Shown piece after piece: positions 22,741-34,213 of a stretch of DNA of 64,000 nt. The stretch spans positions 2,232,001 to 2,296,000 of the forward strand of contig JAJEKV010000075.1 of NCBI GenBank assembly GCA_021234155.1, read 5' to 3'. The DNA comes from Isoetes taiwanensis. Its lineage: Eukaryota > Streptophyta > Lycopodiopsida > Isoetales > Isoetaceae. The position numbers and the translations under genes are program-made. How positions within the stretch are numbered: position 1 is the stretch's first letter; the number at the start of each line of letters is the position of its first letter. Below the pieces are notes generated by a model that saw only the letters and a program-made list of their open reading frames with translations, was not told the origin of the DNA and did not search any database.

Positions 22741-22837
22741 GAGAAAACAAACAGCATAGCCATGAAAAAACAAGCCGCATCAAGAAGGTCCAAGATATGA
22801 GGAATGAAAAACGATGAAAAAGAACATAACAGAAAAG

Positions 22838-23010
22838 ATAGCATCACCCATAGGGTGGAAAAGCATCACCCAAATGGGTGGAGAACCATTATGTAAAAAT
22901 ATGCATCACCCTCGAGGTGGAAATAAACAAAGATCACCCGCTGGTGGAGAATAACGCCATGATGCCGATGAAACGTAAAAACATGAGAATAGCAACACCC
23001 ACGTGGAGAA
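22838..23010 (-). repeat. Terminal hairpin array of the minus-strand element
   Basis: Five short imperfect palindromes occur in about 170 bp: CATCACCCATAGGGTGG, CATCACCCAAATGGGTGG, CATCACCCTCGAGGTGG, ATCACCCGCTGGTGG and ACACCCACGTGG. The stems are alike (CACC against GGTG) but the loops and spacers differ. The reverse complement, CCACC-loop-GGTGATGC, is the same unit seen after the recombinase of the plus-strand element at 35,655-35,830. Confidence 0.8.
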
Positions 23011-23089
23011 CAACAAAGAGTGCATGAACAACAAAAAAATACAAATGAAAAAGACTCATGCGCCTACACAAAGCCAGGCTGGAAGGGAG

Positions 23090-23215
23090 GGAAGCTACGA
23101 GGAGAAGAAGAGTCAGCCGGGAGAAGACGCCGATAACCGGTCCGAAAACGGAAATGGCCTAATATAGGCCGCCCCTTCCTGTAATGGTGATCCGGCGACT
23201 CGACGATGGGATTCG
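23090..23215 (-). promoter_or_regulatory. Terminal repeat A2 with TATA-like box, minus-strand element
   Basis: The words GAAGACGCCGATAACCGGTCC, GGAAATGGCCTAATATAGG and CGCCCCTTCC appear in the same order as in A1 at 31,490-31,615 on the same strand. The TATA-like core is at 23,159-23,167. It lies directly after the recombinase on the minus strand, so A1 and A2 form a direct repeat about 8.4 kb apart. Confidence 0.72.
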
Positions 23216-23244
23216 GGAAGGGACTCGCGAGAGACACAAAACCG

Positions 23245-24235
23245 CCGACTACCAAAGGACTTCCTCAACTATAAGCCCGCCTTGCCGCCAAACCTCCAAG
23301 TGTTGAGTTGGGTCGCCAGCTATACATAGCGGAGTGAGAAGAAGAGGAGCCGCCAAAGAACCGCGGAGCGCCACAAGAAGATCATGTGGAACCCCGAACC
23401 GGCACCGCCGAGGCCCGGCCGACGAAAGCGTAATGTGTACCATACCGGATGGATTTAAGCCGATAGCGAAGACACTCCTCCACCACCCCCGAAAGCAAAT
23501 GATAGGATAAAGGACGCAGAGAGGAAGGAGAGGAGCGAAAAAGAGGGCCGCCGGACGGAGGATCGAGGAGATGATAAGAACCGGTAGAAATTAGGCGCTG
23601 AAGGATAGTGAGGGGCATGCGAGCTAAAGAAATCGTATGACCACGGGCAAGTTGGTCTCGTTTGGAGTGGCGAATAAGAACATCAACCGTGCGACAAGGA
23701 AAAAGAAAGATCACGCCAATTGAGGGCAAGGGCCCCGGAGATGCGCAAAAAAGCGGCAAAGGAAAGTACGACGAGAGCAGCGCGGGCCAAAGAGGGAAAA
23801 GGAGCCGCGGGATGCGCGAAGTGGAGAACAATAGAGCGTACATGCTGAGGCAGGAGAGGAAGAAAGGTACAAGGGGGGGCGAGCCCGACGAGAGGTAGAC
23901 TGACGAGCCAAAGAGGGTAAAGGTAAAATGGCGGGAGAGGGAAGGTTGAAAATTTGATGAAAAAAGGATATGGCTGCTGAGGCCGAAGAAATGGAGGAGG
24001 GCGACATCTGAGGATTATGAAGGGAGGCGAAAAAGGCCACAACAACAAAGGGGGAAGCCGGGAGATAGGGCACAGCATGTAGACGGTACCAAACAACAAA
24101 GCGGCGGAACATAGCGATGTAAGCCGAGAGAGTAGATGGGGCACAGGAGGAAAAGACCAAAGGCAAAGTCGAAAGGAATAAAGGAACCTCCTGGGGGGTG
24201 AGCAAGCGAGAGATAGCTGCCACAACAACATAAAA
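23245..24235 (-). pseudogene. Tyrosine recombinase of the minus-strand element
   Basis: The core-binding domain reads LLTPQEVPLFLSTLPLVFSS, STLSAYIAMFRRFVVWYRLH and SSASAAISFFHQIFN. The catalytic domain has AAFLRISGALALNWRDLSF with the first catalytic Arg (about 23,720-23,750), RDQLARGHTISLARMP, and GTH with His at 23,433-23,435. A Tyr at about 23,326 aligns with the nucleophile of the plus-strand relative. The second Arg after His (HxxR) is missing in the reading, and the domain shifts frame at least three times. The family normally integrates a circular cDNA without target duplication. Confidence 0.8.
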
Positions 24236-24329
24236 AACAATGTTAACTTTATTCGAATTGACAATGAAAAACATAAAGAGCTACATGACGACACCCCCGG
24301 CAGTTAAGGTTGCCGATATATGGGGCAAT

Positions 24330-25370
24330 AAAGCCAATGCAAATGCATCAAAAAACGAAATTTTTAATAAAAAGACCCACGCCGATCCCATCCAGAGTAA
24401 GGGCCACCACGGCGGTGGAAGGCCAATGAAGAACCACCAAGCAGGATAATGAAAGCATGACACGCCGGCCGCATAGTGTAAAACGCTGGGGAACTAAGGA
24501 GGGTGGGGAAAACAAAATTGTTAAAGAGGCCCAATCATAAGTAAAAGCATCAAAGCGGAATGCGCGGTTTGATATGGAAACCGAAAGTATTATAAACGGG
24601 AGCTTGTGGTTAAGGGGAGAGGCAAAACGATCAACATGATGCGGGCCCCACAAAGAATCAATATAGCCAAAACACCACGGGCAAGGGCAAACTCAGCAGA
24701 TTGAGGAAGGCGAAAAGATAATCGCCCACTCGCTTTGAGAACGCTGAATCCATACAGCTCCAAGGAGACGTAAAAGTGAAAACAAAGTAGGAAGATCTCT
24801 AAGGTGAGAAAATGAATATCTGGGCTAAGGAGAACCATCTTTTGGAGAATGGTGGCAACGCTCAAATTATCCCCCAACAAAGGACCAGCGAAAGCATGGA
24901 GAGAAGGCAAGGCGAGCTAAGACTTGATAGAAAGCGAAGAGTTCACGCCAAGTGGAAGAATGAGACAGCCCGACTGGAAAAAGGCCAACAAAATCCATGC
25001 GCTCGTCCCCGAGAAGGAGCCACCTCCCCCCCCCACCAAATGAACTGCATCAAAACCAAGGACGGCGCGGACCGGATGGGGAAATAGGGCTTAAAACTCA
25101 AAGACGAGGCGCGGATTCCCATAAAACAATTTCCATGGGGGCTAAGGAGGATAAAGAAATAAGAACATCCCAAAGGCCAAGGTTGAATAATGCGATAAGA
25201 AAAAAGGTTAAAGCGGAGACAAGGGAGCCGAAAACAATGCTAAGAGACCGGATGAAGCCCAAGAATTTGGCGAGGTGACGGAGGTAAGATGAGAAGAGGA
25301 AAGAAGCTTAAGAGGAGAGGTGAAAAAACTTGGCTAATTTCTTGGAAGAAGGCAAATAACCATGGCAGAA
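24330..25370 (-). pseudogene. DIRS-type RNase H with C-terminal extension, copy 2
   Basis: Counterpart of 45-932. The frame at 24,653-24,348 shows the extension well: HHVDRFASPLNHKLP, then RFDAFTYDWASL, FSPPSLVPQRFTLCG and LHWPSTAVVALTLDG. This resembles the VDLFASRLN...P...DAF..DW...FPP..L motif that follows RNase H in DIRS-type elements. The RNase H active site (near 25,035) is more damaged than in copy 1, where GFDASSFGWGG is readable. Confidence 0.78.
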
Positions 25371-25389
25371 GCATCAAGGAGAAAGCCGA

Positions 25390-26250
25390 GGAAAATAGCA
25401 CGGTGTGACAAACGCAGACGACAATTATGCCAAGCAATGAGAAAATCAGCAGATTGCAAATCAAAATGATGCGATTGTGAAGAGAACTAGGGTCCTGCTG
25501 AGTGTTAAGAAGGAAATCATCTTTATAAGGGGTGCAACGAATACTGGCCGCTCGCCAATGGCAGACTAAAGGGCGCATCAATTTGGTAAAGACAAAGGGA
25601 GCAGAGGCCAGGCCAAAAGGAAACATAGTGAAGACAAAAAAGTGGGAGTCAAACTGAAAACCCAAAAAGGTGTGATGAGGAGGCCAGATGGGAACATAGT
25701 GGTAACCGGATTTCAGATCCAAAGTAAAAAGAAAATCCTGGGGTTGAAGGACAGCCAAAGCATCGGAAAGCGACTCGTAACGAAAAGAAGGAACAGACAA
25801 AAAGGAGTTAAGATAGCGCAAGTCGACAATCGTTTTAACTTGTGGTCGCCTTTGGGTACAACGCCAAGGGGTGAGCGTAAAAAGGGACAAGATGGGACTT
25901 GCATAACAAAGACCGTAACGCAAAAGATCTTGAATGGCGAATCCGGGCAAAAGGAATATGGGAGGACATAGAGGAAAGGTTCTGCTTTAAAAAATGGTTG
26001 AGATGGAGGTCTCGGCCCAAGGAAGAGCATAACCATACTGGATCCAAGACAATACAAGAGGGCGAACAGAAATAGAGCGCCAAAAAGGTAAAGATGCAAG
26101 GAGACGCTTCCACGCACGCATAAGGTCGCATAGTAGGAATCGATGAGCCAACGGATCAAAGGAAAGATGGGGTAAAGGAGAGGTAAAAAGTTGGCAACCG
26201 CAAAAGAGACTCATAGGAAAACACGATCCTTTATTAATGATCAAAAGTGC
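25390..26250 (-). pseudogene. DIRS-type reverse transcriptase, copy 2
   Basis: Here most of the RT stays in a single frame (25,950-25,240, 236 residues): TIVDLRYLNSFLSVPSFRYE, SLSDALAVLQPQDFLFTLD, LKSGYHYVPI, FPFGLASAPFVFTKLMRPL and YKDDFLL (YKDD codons at 25,516-25,527). The fingers and palm catalytic Asp residues are retained. The thumb and connection part after ILICNLLIFS loses similarity and probably contains a frameshift. The N-terminal part (26,280-25,950) is in other frames. Confidence 0.85.
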
Positions 26251-26279
26251 AGAACAACTAAAACGGCTCAAGAAGACCA

Positions 26280-27312
26280 AGGCCGAGGCAAGAGAGGAGG
26301 AGGAAGGGCCAGCTGATGTGGTGGCGGAGGAACAGCCATCAAAGGAGTGGGGTTGAGAGGTACAGATTGAGGAAAAGGAGAAGAAAAAGGAGGAATGGCG
26401 TTATGGAGGAACCGGGCGACAAAAACAATTGTTTCCAGAAGCAGGTCGAAAACGACCACAAAAAGTACAACGAAGGGCGGAGGGATTGGCAGGGGAAGAA
26501 GCAGAAGGAGAAAAAGAAGCAGAGGAAGGGTATGGCGAAGGGCGAGTATAAGATAGGTGCTCCTCCTGGGCGAATTTCTTAGCCTGATGCAGGCGTTTAG
26601 ACTCGTCCGAAGAAAAATTCAAACTAGGGGACTCGCTAAAGTGCAAAGCGATCGCCGTGATCCATGTTGATCGCCAATAAGGACAAATTTCATCTCTTGA
26701 TCCGCCAAACGCTTACCTTCTTCCACCATCCGCAAAGACATCGTCCTAATGGCAACCCCAACATAGCAAGACGCCATGAATCCATCGAAACCGAAAGTGT
26801 CCATAATGACGAAAACTCGTGAGTAATGCCGCATGGAGTCGCGGGTCAAAAGAAGGAGAAGGGCGAAGCGCCCGCCTCGAATGTCCCGCTGGAGATGCCT
26901 GTTGGGTCCGAATCGACAACCGCCGGTCATCGACGCCCGAGTGCTCAGAGGTGTGGCCCGCCGCTGAAGCTCATGCAAGAATCGGGTGTACTCGTGAGAA
27001 ACCGACGCTGAAGAAACGGGCGGGCCGAGGCTAAGATGCGGCGCACAGAGAAGAGAAAAGAGGAGCCATCCGAAAGGGAGAAACAGGAGGAGCGGCACCG
27101 GGCGAGAAGAGAAAAGGCCGAGGGGACCAAAAAGAGAAAGTAGACGGTGACGTAAAACCGGCGCGGGCAGAGGACAAAGGGAACCGTGGTCCAAGAGTCC
27201 GTTCGCTGCGAGAGGGAAGCTTCGCTGACGACGACGAGAACCAAAGAGGCGAAGCGAAAGCCGCTGGGAAGAAAGCCGGCCGGGGAGAAGATCCCGAAGC
27301 GCCGCTATGGAT
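26280..27312 (-). pseudogene. Gag-like pseudogene, copy 2
   Basis: Collinear with the intact-looking gag of copy 1 but split over several frames. The Ser-rich linker and first knuckle Cys residues (CTFCGRFR, about 26,440-26,480) are readable, then frame is lost before the His. The coiled-coil region is disrupted where copy 1 has CTG and CAG codons. If those differences are sequencing errors, the underlying gene may be as open as copy 1. Confidence 0.72.
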
Positions 27313-27319
27313 GGCATCA

Positions 27320-29330
27320 CCAATGACCAAAAAGGAAGGACATTAGAGAACAAAAACAATGAAAAGAAAAGCACGCCGCCACGATGACTAATCGGCGAGG
27401 CGCCCGCATGCCAACAAGAACGCAACAAAGCCGATGAAAAAGAAACTATGTTAATGTGTACAATGCACACATGATAGAATGCGATCACGACTTATGTCCG
27501 CGGATAGTTTTCTTTATTTAAATATAGATTACGGACCAAGTCCGCGGATGTGGCTACGGACCGAAGTCCGTGAATGTGGTCAGTATTCCTTCAACTGCGG
27601 GCCAACATCTAGATGGTGATAAGTCAACAAAGGAAAGTGGAACCCTTCATCATGGATCCCCAAAAGGAAACAAATAATAACGATAAATAATAAGAAAGAA
27701 TGACAAGTAACTGAGGTAATAGGCAAAGAGGAAAAAACTTATCCATGGGAAAAATGCATAGACATAAAGAAGACAAAATGCAACTCGCATATGTTGTCAA
27801 AAACAAGTGCAATCGTGCATATGGCGACAAAAAACACATCATAGACAATAACAAAAAGAAAAAATGAGACCCCTAAAATGACCCGTATGTCAAAAAACAA
27901 GGAAACCCAACGCTGAAGATGCGAAAAACAATCGAAAGTTAATGCAGTAGTGCATAAAGGATGCCCACGTGCATGCAATCCCCCAAGTGATCAACAAGAA
28001 TGAGGAATAATGAGGAAAAATGACAAATAACCGCGGTAATAAGAGAAAGAGGAAAAACGTACCCATGGTAATGTGTAAAAGGCATAGACGTAAAAAAGAC
28101 AAAGTGTGACCCAACATATGACACCACATATGCAATAAAGGAAATAAAACCATGATGAGGTAGCGTATAAAATATGAAACAATGGCAACATCCCAAGGAA
28201 ATTACAACCTAGACCATAAGAGTAAAATGAAAAAAGTGAGCCAGAACATAGACAAGAAAAAACAACTCGATTGAATATTGTGGTGTACCGAAATGCAATA
28301 TAAAACATAACTGCAAAGGGTAAAAATCAACAACCACATATAATGCCACATCTCGAAAAAGCACATGTGAACCAAAATGTAAAAGTAACATATGAAAGAG
28401 ATACCTGGCGGAGGGAAGAACCACCCCCTATTACAAATGGCTTCACACTTAACAAGAGATAAATAGACGACCCTCATAGAAAAAAAAAAAGAACAAAGCC
28501 TAAAATTTATAAGAGAATGACACATATAGAAAACCACATGTCAACCTAACCGAAAAAAAATACCATATGAAAAATATACAACTCTGAGGGAAGAACCGCC
28601 CCTATTACAAATGCCCTAGTTGCCTCATACACACGAAGAACAACATACAAAATAGATAACCCCAGAGAAAAAAAGAAATAGAATCATCTTATTAAAATAT
28701 TTAGGATCCGTAAAACATAAAAGAGACATTACACAAATGCTTTATCCAAATTATTCAAAAGGTAGGGTGTCAATACCATATGATGCCAAGGCACGAGCAA
28801 AACCACCTTCCTTGAGCAAGGACAATCACGCGAGCAAGCCCAACAACGAGGCCACGAGATGAATCAAAACACCCGCTAGAACATAAACAAGAAAAAAGTA
28901 ATCCTAATAGCTAACAACCATTGAATAGTGCTAAGCATCGAAAACCAATAGAAAACACAATTGCAAAGGAGAAAAAAAATCCGAACCCACCATGGGAAAA
29001 ACATAAAAAAACATAAAATTATAAGATCATGCTATATATAAAGAAACCACATGGGAAACTCAAACGGAAAATGTAAAAAGGAACATAGGAAAAGAGATTC
29101 ATAACCAGATGAAGCACCGTATTACAAAATCCCCTAGTTGCCCTATACATGAGAACAACAACAAATAAAGAGGCAACCCCCTCATGGAAAAAGAAAAAAC
29201 ACTTAGGAACCATAATAAAACCCCATTCTTAGAACATTGATGGTCCAAAAAACATGAAAAGAGGCATAAGACAAATGTTTTATTTCATATTATTCAGCAG
29301 AGGATGACGACAGCAGAAAGAGGCAAGGAC
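27320..29330 (-). repeat. Leader repeats of the minus-strand element, copy 2
   Basis: Same content as 2,904-4,920, including the palindromic ACGGAC-GTCCG motif near 27,533-27,575, the ACCCATGG-containing repeats and the 523-bp spaced TATTATTCA copies. The stretch 28,000-28,320 is virtually identical to 3,590-3,905. Confidence 0.7.
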
Positions 29331-31000
29331 AATCACGCGAGCAGACCCAAAGAGATCGCTGGATAAGTGGGAATAAAAAGTGGGGGATACTCCATCATGA
29401 TGAGAAAAAATTCACGCAACTGAATGGGGCGTAAGGATGAAAACCCCCATAGCAAAATGACGTCCCCCAAGAAACGAGCACGAGCTGGGTCGAAAAGTTT
29501 ATAGGAACGGAATACTCGACTTTATTTAAGGAGAAAAGGAGGCATAAAGGCTAAGCCCTAAGTAATTCCCGCAGCCACCAATGTCCGCCTGCGGTAACCT
29601 ATAAGGCATTGCCAGCCGCTGGATGCAATGCGTTCAGATGTGATGTATAAAGGTGGTGAGTAGTCATCCCCATCTCCGGAGGTGCAAAAGGGGGAAAAAA
29701 ACCAAGACTGAAGATCTGGTGGAAACAAAGGGGGCAAGGGAACGGAATCGGAGCCAGCTAAGAACCAACAGAGGAACGGAAAATGAAGCGAGAGGGGAAA
29801 CAAAAGCCTGTGGAAAGGGAATTGTGGCAGAACATATTAATATGAGCAACGAAGAGGAACCAGAGGAACAAACGAATGGCCAGAAAACACATGCAAGCAA
29901 CAAGTGAATGGAAAAGCATGCAGCAGAAAGAGGGGCAGCCCAAATCCGATAAAAATAGATGGCCCTAAGAAGGAAGAGCCCAAATTACAGCAGAGGAGTG
30001 GTGGGAATCGACGGAAAAAGAAGCATAGATAGAACAAGAGCCATTGGATCGTGTCTGGCAAGCAACAGAAGGAAAGAAAACCTGCGTCCACCAGCATGCC
30101 AAGAGTTGATGAAGGCCAGACAGCGCCCACTTGCCCAGGACGGTGCCGAAACGCCCATTCGGCCAACAAGGGAGCAAATCGGCGAAAAAGAGGGAAGAGG
30201 CGACAGGACAAAAGGGAGGGGTTAAGCTGAACTGAAACCAGGATCAAGAAAAAACAGAGATTGGTCAGGGCAAAAAGACAATAGAAGAAGTGAAAAGGAA
30301 AACGTGAAGAGCACATGGTAAGGGTTAGGTGACGTTTAAGCTCTGAGAAGAGAGCTTTAAACCCAAGCCAACCAGAGAGCAAGCACCGGGCAAGGCCGGA
30401 GCAAAGAAATGGAACAAACGCTTAGGATGCAAACTCGTGAGGCGTAAGGATCTGATAGCGGATCCGCCGATAGGCTCAAGCCGGAAAAAATAGGTTAGAT
30501 ACGTTGATGACTTTAAGGTGTGAAACTTCGTGAAGTTGCTATATTTTGCCATTTTCTAAAAATCTGATTCGATGGTTTACTAGGATGCGCATACTAAAGA
30601 ACTTCATAAAATCGCCAAAATTTGATAATATTGCATCTCAATTATAGTAAATTCGCTAAATTAATGGACATTTTACAATAAAACCTCAATTTTATGGTAA
30701 AACATCCAATTCTACTCTATAAAAATGTTGGAAAAATAGAAAACAATCGCCACCATTTCTATAGTTTAGAAGCAGCTAGAGGATGATAAAGTCATCACTG
30801 GTTAGATAGAGGGAAAATCGAACAGAAAGAGGTGAACAAGGGCGAAAACAGAAGATTGAACCAAAACCGTGCAGCAAGACCCAACAGAGAGCAACCGATA
30901 AAGCCGAAGAGAAAAACGAAATCATCATATCGTAACAATCCAACATACCCAAGTCAAACTAAATCACAATTGTTGTGCAAAGACTAAACAGCCCATGCCA
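29331..31000 (-). other. Leader of the minus-strand element, copy 2, no gene
   Basis: Counterpart of 4,921-6,585. Most of it is near-identical to copy 1, but 29,515-29,600 and 30,330-30,460 differ by dense clustered edits. No gene is supported. Confidence 0.5.
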
Positions 31001-31345
31001 AGGATTCAACCTGCAAATACATCCACAAGCCGTGCGAACAAAGAAAACAATAGAACAAAGAAATGTAGAGGATTAATGGTGATTCAACATGCGAATACAT
31101 AAAACAATAGAACAAAGAAATCTTACAAGATTCATGGTGATTCAACATGCGAAACTGCAACAAGCTGAAAACAACAGAACAAAGAGAAATCTACAAGATT
31201 AATGGTGATTCAACATGCGAATACATCAAACAAGAGAACCAACAAATCTACAAGAGTCATGATAATTCACCATGCAAACACCTCACCACACCGTGCGAAC
31301 AAGGAAAACAATAGAACAACGAAATCCACAAGAGGACTGGTGAGA
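31000..31345 (-). repeat. About 60-bp tandem repeats near the element 5' end, copy 2
   Basis: Same array as 6,585-6,930, with units sharing GGTGATTCAACATGCGAA. Confidence 0.75.
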
Positions 31346-31479
31346 AATTCCAAGCATAACGAGCAAGAGAAGAAGAAGGCATACCTTCCAAAGAAGGGTA
31401 AGAAAACTCGTGAGGAAGATGCCGGCGGCGAGGACGTGGAGACAGGAGCCGAAAGAGAAGCTCAAGAGAAAATCCATTG

Positions 31480-31625
31480 GTCGAAGAACCATGGGAAGCT
31501 ACAAGAGGAGAAGAAGAGCTGCTGTGAGAAGACGCCGATAACCGGTCCGAAAATGGAAATGGCCTAATATAGGAGCTCGCCCCTTCCCAGAATGGCGATC
31601 CAATGGCTCGGATCGATGGGATTTA
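31480..31625 (-). promoter_or_regulatory. Terminal repeat A1 with TATA-like box, copy 2
   Basis: The minus strand reads GGGGCGAGCTCCTATATTAGG, with the TATA-like core at 31,564-31,572. It repeats at 23,090-23,215 (A2 of the same element) and, diverged, at 35,450-35,575 (A2 of the plus-strand element). It is taken as the promoter driving leader and gag. Confidence 0.68.
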
Positions 31626-32655
31626 TTCACATATTCCTTTTGCTTTCTTGGCCATTCTCAATCTCTTGTGCTATGACGCCGCCGCGGAAAGTCCTCTTCT
31701 ATCATTTTCTCCACTCCCTTTTAGGTGTTGGTGTTGTGCCCATAAGTTTCGCTTTGATTTTGATTTGTGCCATCTTAACTATTTTTGTTTGGTTCAACAT
31801 TCCGCTATGAGATCCTATTGATGCCTTTTGGTTGTTCTTCAACTGTGAGATTTCCTTTTACTCCTGAAATAAAAATCTAGCTACCATCATATGCCAATAT
31901 GGCCTCCTCACCATACCTTTTTTTTTATTTAATTTCTTAGTTTGAGGGTCGGCTTTTTGTCTATTCCTTTGTTATTACTAAACTTATCTCGTCCCTTTGG
32001 TGCAAAGATTGGCAAGCTTTCTAGATCTCAAATTTTGATCGTGTCTCCCTCAATATCACGCCATTTCCGACCTTCACTCTCATGGTTTTTTCATTGTTTA
32101 GCTCAAATTCGCTTCGCTTAATTTTCCTTGGGTTTCTTAATCATTCCGCTAAGATCATTTGTTTATCTTCCAAGAAGTTAGAGAAATTTATGAATTTGCT
32201 CTCTTCCCTTCTCCTCTCCTCTTTCCTCACATCGCCCCTACATATTGTGTTTGATTCCCTTTGTCCGATCCCGATTTTTTTTTTTCTATCTCCTTGTTAA
32301 TCCTTTGCTAGGATGCCCCTACCAATTTATCCTCTTTTGTCATATATGGAAATTGTGCTATGGGAATCCATTGTCTCTTCTTTTGATTTTTGCCCCATTT
32401 TTCCTACTGGCCTATTGCCCGTGGTTGGGATTTGATGCTAATTCTTTTGATTCGGGAGAGGCTGGTTGCTCATCCCAGATCAAGATGTTAAGGATTTTAT
32501 TGCCGCCCCGCCCCTCCCCTTTTTTAATTAAAAATTTCCATTCCTCTATTAGGCGTGTTATCTTTATGCTTTTCCGTGTCTTCCATTCTATTCTTTTTTT
32601 TCTTCCTTCCCGCTTGGCTACGCCGCTATTAATTTGAATGTTGTTCCCATTCTAT
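31622..32655 (+). pseudogene. RT and RNase H remnant of the plus-strand element, copy 2
   Basis: Counterpart of 7,210-8,250. The fragment FDANSFDSGEAG (about 32,430-32,465) is the RNase H active-site segment and SSKKLEKFMNLLSSLLLSS (about 32,170-32,220) the connection region. Frames are interrupted throughout. Confidence 0.68.
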
Positions 32656-34213
32656 CCTGTGACCGACCGATGTGCACAAAGATGGGAGTCACCTCAAGGG
32701 CACTCCCTTTCGGGTCCAGAAGACCTCTCCCCAGCTCAATTAACTCTACGGCATGATGAGTTATGTAAGGTTCGAGAGGCGAGGCTCCAAAGAAAATGGG
32801 CAAATTATCTGAAGGTGGCGACTTATTCTTGAACAAGGGCCTCAAAACCCCTCGGTTAGGTTACGCCTAATCACACTAGGGGTTACGCCTTAGTCGCCTC
32901 ACCCCGCTTGTCCGGTTCTGCCCTCGCTCTTATTGTTTTTGTATTGCTTATGTTCCATTTTTTATAATGTTTCTCGTGATGGGCCTTTGCCCTCCCCCGC
33001 TTTTTTTTTTTTGATTGAAGGCCGATATGTATATTTATATATAAATAAGGTTTACAAAATTAACTTTTAACTTTTTACAGTGGAAGTATAACCCTTTATC
33101 ACACATATAAAAAGAGTATATGAAAGATAAAAAATAGTTAGTTCATGAACCGCCTTGCATCTCCGAGATTTCCCAACTCGATCAAGTTTGCATAAAAGCA
33201 AAGAAAGAAAGAGGATTTAAGGTGGAAATTAGAGATCTTCCCGTCCCTTTCCCCTAACCATAATTGTGAGAATGCAGAATCGACATTACAAAGATTCTCG
33301 CCTTTGGCCATATTGAATCTTTCTCATATCTTTGGCTTCACATAGAGGCTTCTTTCCATGTCATAGTTCTCGTCACAACAAGAGTTGCATAAACATGGTT
33401 CTTCGTGACCATACAAGTTCGGGCGGGGTCGAACACCTTGATCCACTCCATGTTGGTGTTAGGGCTCTGGTCCTCCTCCATTTGATCTTCCGCATCAATA
33501 CAAAAAAATGATCCCCTCGAAAAAGACAGAGAACCCATAAGAAAGAATCACAAGGTCGCATTAATCCATTTAATATCATAATTAATCTGCTTGATCACAA
33601 AATTTCTCGGGTGAATGATTTCATTATTGAAAATGAATTCATTGCGCCTTTCCAAATCCTCCATAATGTAATATAGATCCTCCAAATATTCGGGTTGTCG
33701 ACATGAAAAAGTCCAAGGAATTAATAGATAAAACATCATAGCCCGTAAAGTTGATGCTAAATCCAACACCCATTCTCACCGTGATGCAATTCCCCGAAAA
33801 GGTGACATTCATCCTCTTTTTGACCCAGCACATAGGGCAAACATCCGATTCTACCATCCAGAATCTCAGATTCTTACAATTCGCTGCCGTGGCCTTATGC
33901 CATAACCGCCACATGAAGGATTTGATTTTGGGGTAGATGGGGCTAGACCACATGAACCTTAGATTCCTCATGCACCTTTCTCGCCCCTACCGCCATTTTT
34001 CATGAATAGAAATAGTTAGATCCCTCATGAGGAACCTATAAGCCATTCCCGACAGCTTAAAATTGTCCCCCCCGATCCTCCCACCCTCCCCCCTCCCCTT
34101 TTGGTTCGGGCTTATGCCCCTTTTTTTCTATATTGGGTCCCATAACCCGATTGGGTTTTTCGTCACTCACATGGGACTATAAAATCTCTTATCTTATCTT
34201 ATCTTATCTTGTC
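32656..34213 (+). mobile_element. LINE-A fragment, copy 2
   Basis: Counterpart of 8,251-9,786, ending in (TATCT)n at 34,189-34,210. The coding fragment around 32,720-32,830 keeps EDLSPAQLTLRHDEL and REARLQRKWA. Confidence 0.58.
33001..34098 (-). mobile_element. LINE-B 3' end nested in LINE-A, copy 2
   Basis: A T run at 33,001-33,012 is the tail. The minus strand (33,971-33,340) encodes the zf-RVT region in broken frames: SSPIYPKIKSFMWRLWHKA and CPMC, with the His-Cys part shifted out of frame. Insert position is identical to copy 1, so both copies descend from, or are assembled from, one locus. Confidence 0.7.

Larger units (their letters stand above)
22741..31625 (-). mobile_element. DIRS-like tyrosine-recombinase retrotransposon, nearly complete (copy 2)
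   Basis: Reading right to left: TATA-bearing A1 (31,625-31,480), tandem repeats (31,345-31,000), long leader with further repeats (to 27,320), gag (27,312-26,280), RT (26,250-25,390), RNase H (25,370-24,330), tyrosine recombinase (24,235-23,245), A2 (23,215-23,090) and a hairpin array (23,010-22,838). A repeat copied at both ends in direct orientation plus a distinct 3' tail recalls the split direct repeats of PAT and Ngaro rather than the inverted repeats of DIRS1. The RT type is DIRS. About 8.8 kb. There is no integrase, protease or visible target duplication. Frames are broken, partly at CTG/CAG-type differences from copy 1. Confidence 0.78.

Noticed and set aside
22838..23010. CRISPR-like array of palindromic repeats
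   Set aside because: Spacer lengths vary, the repeats are diverged, the context is plant retrotransposon DNA, and no cas genes are present.
23245..27312. Ty3-type LTR retrotransposon as identity of the main element
   Set aside because: The RT and RNase H motifs are DIRS-type, a tyrosine recombinase occupies the position after RNase H, and no integrase HHCC or DDE motif was found.
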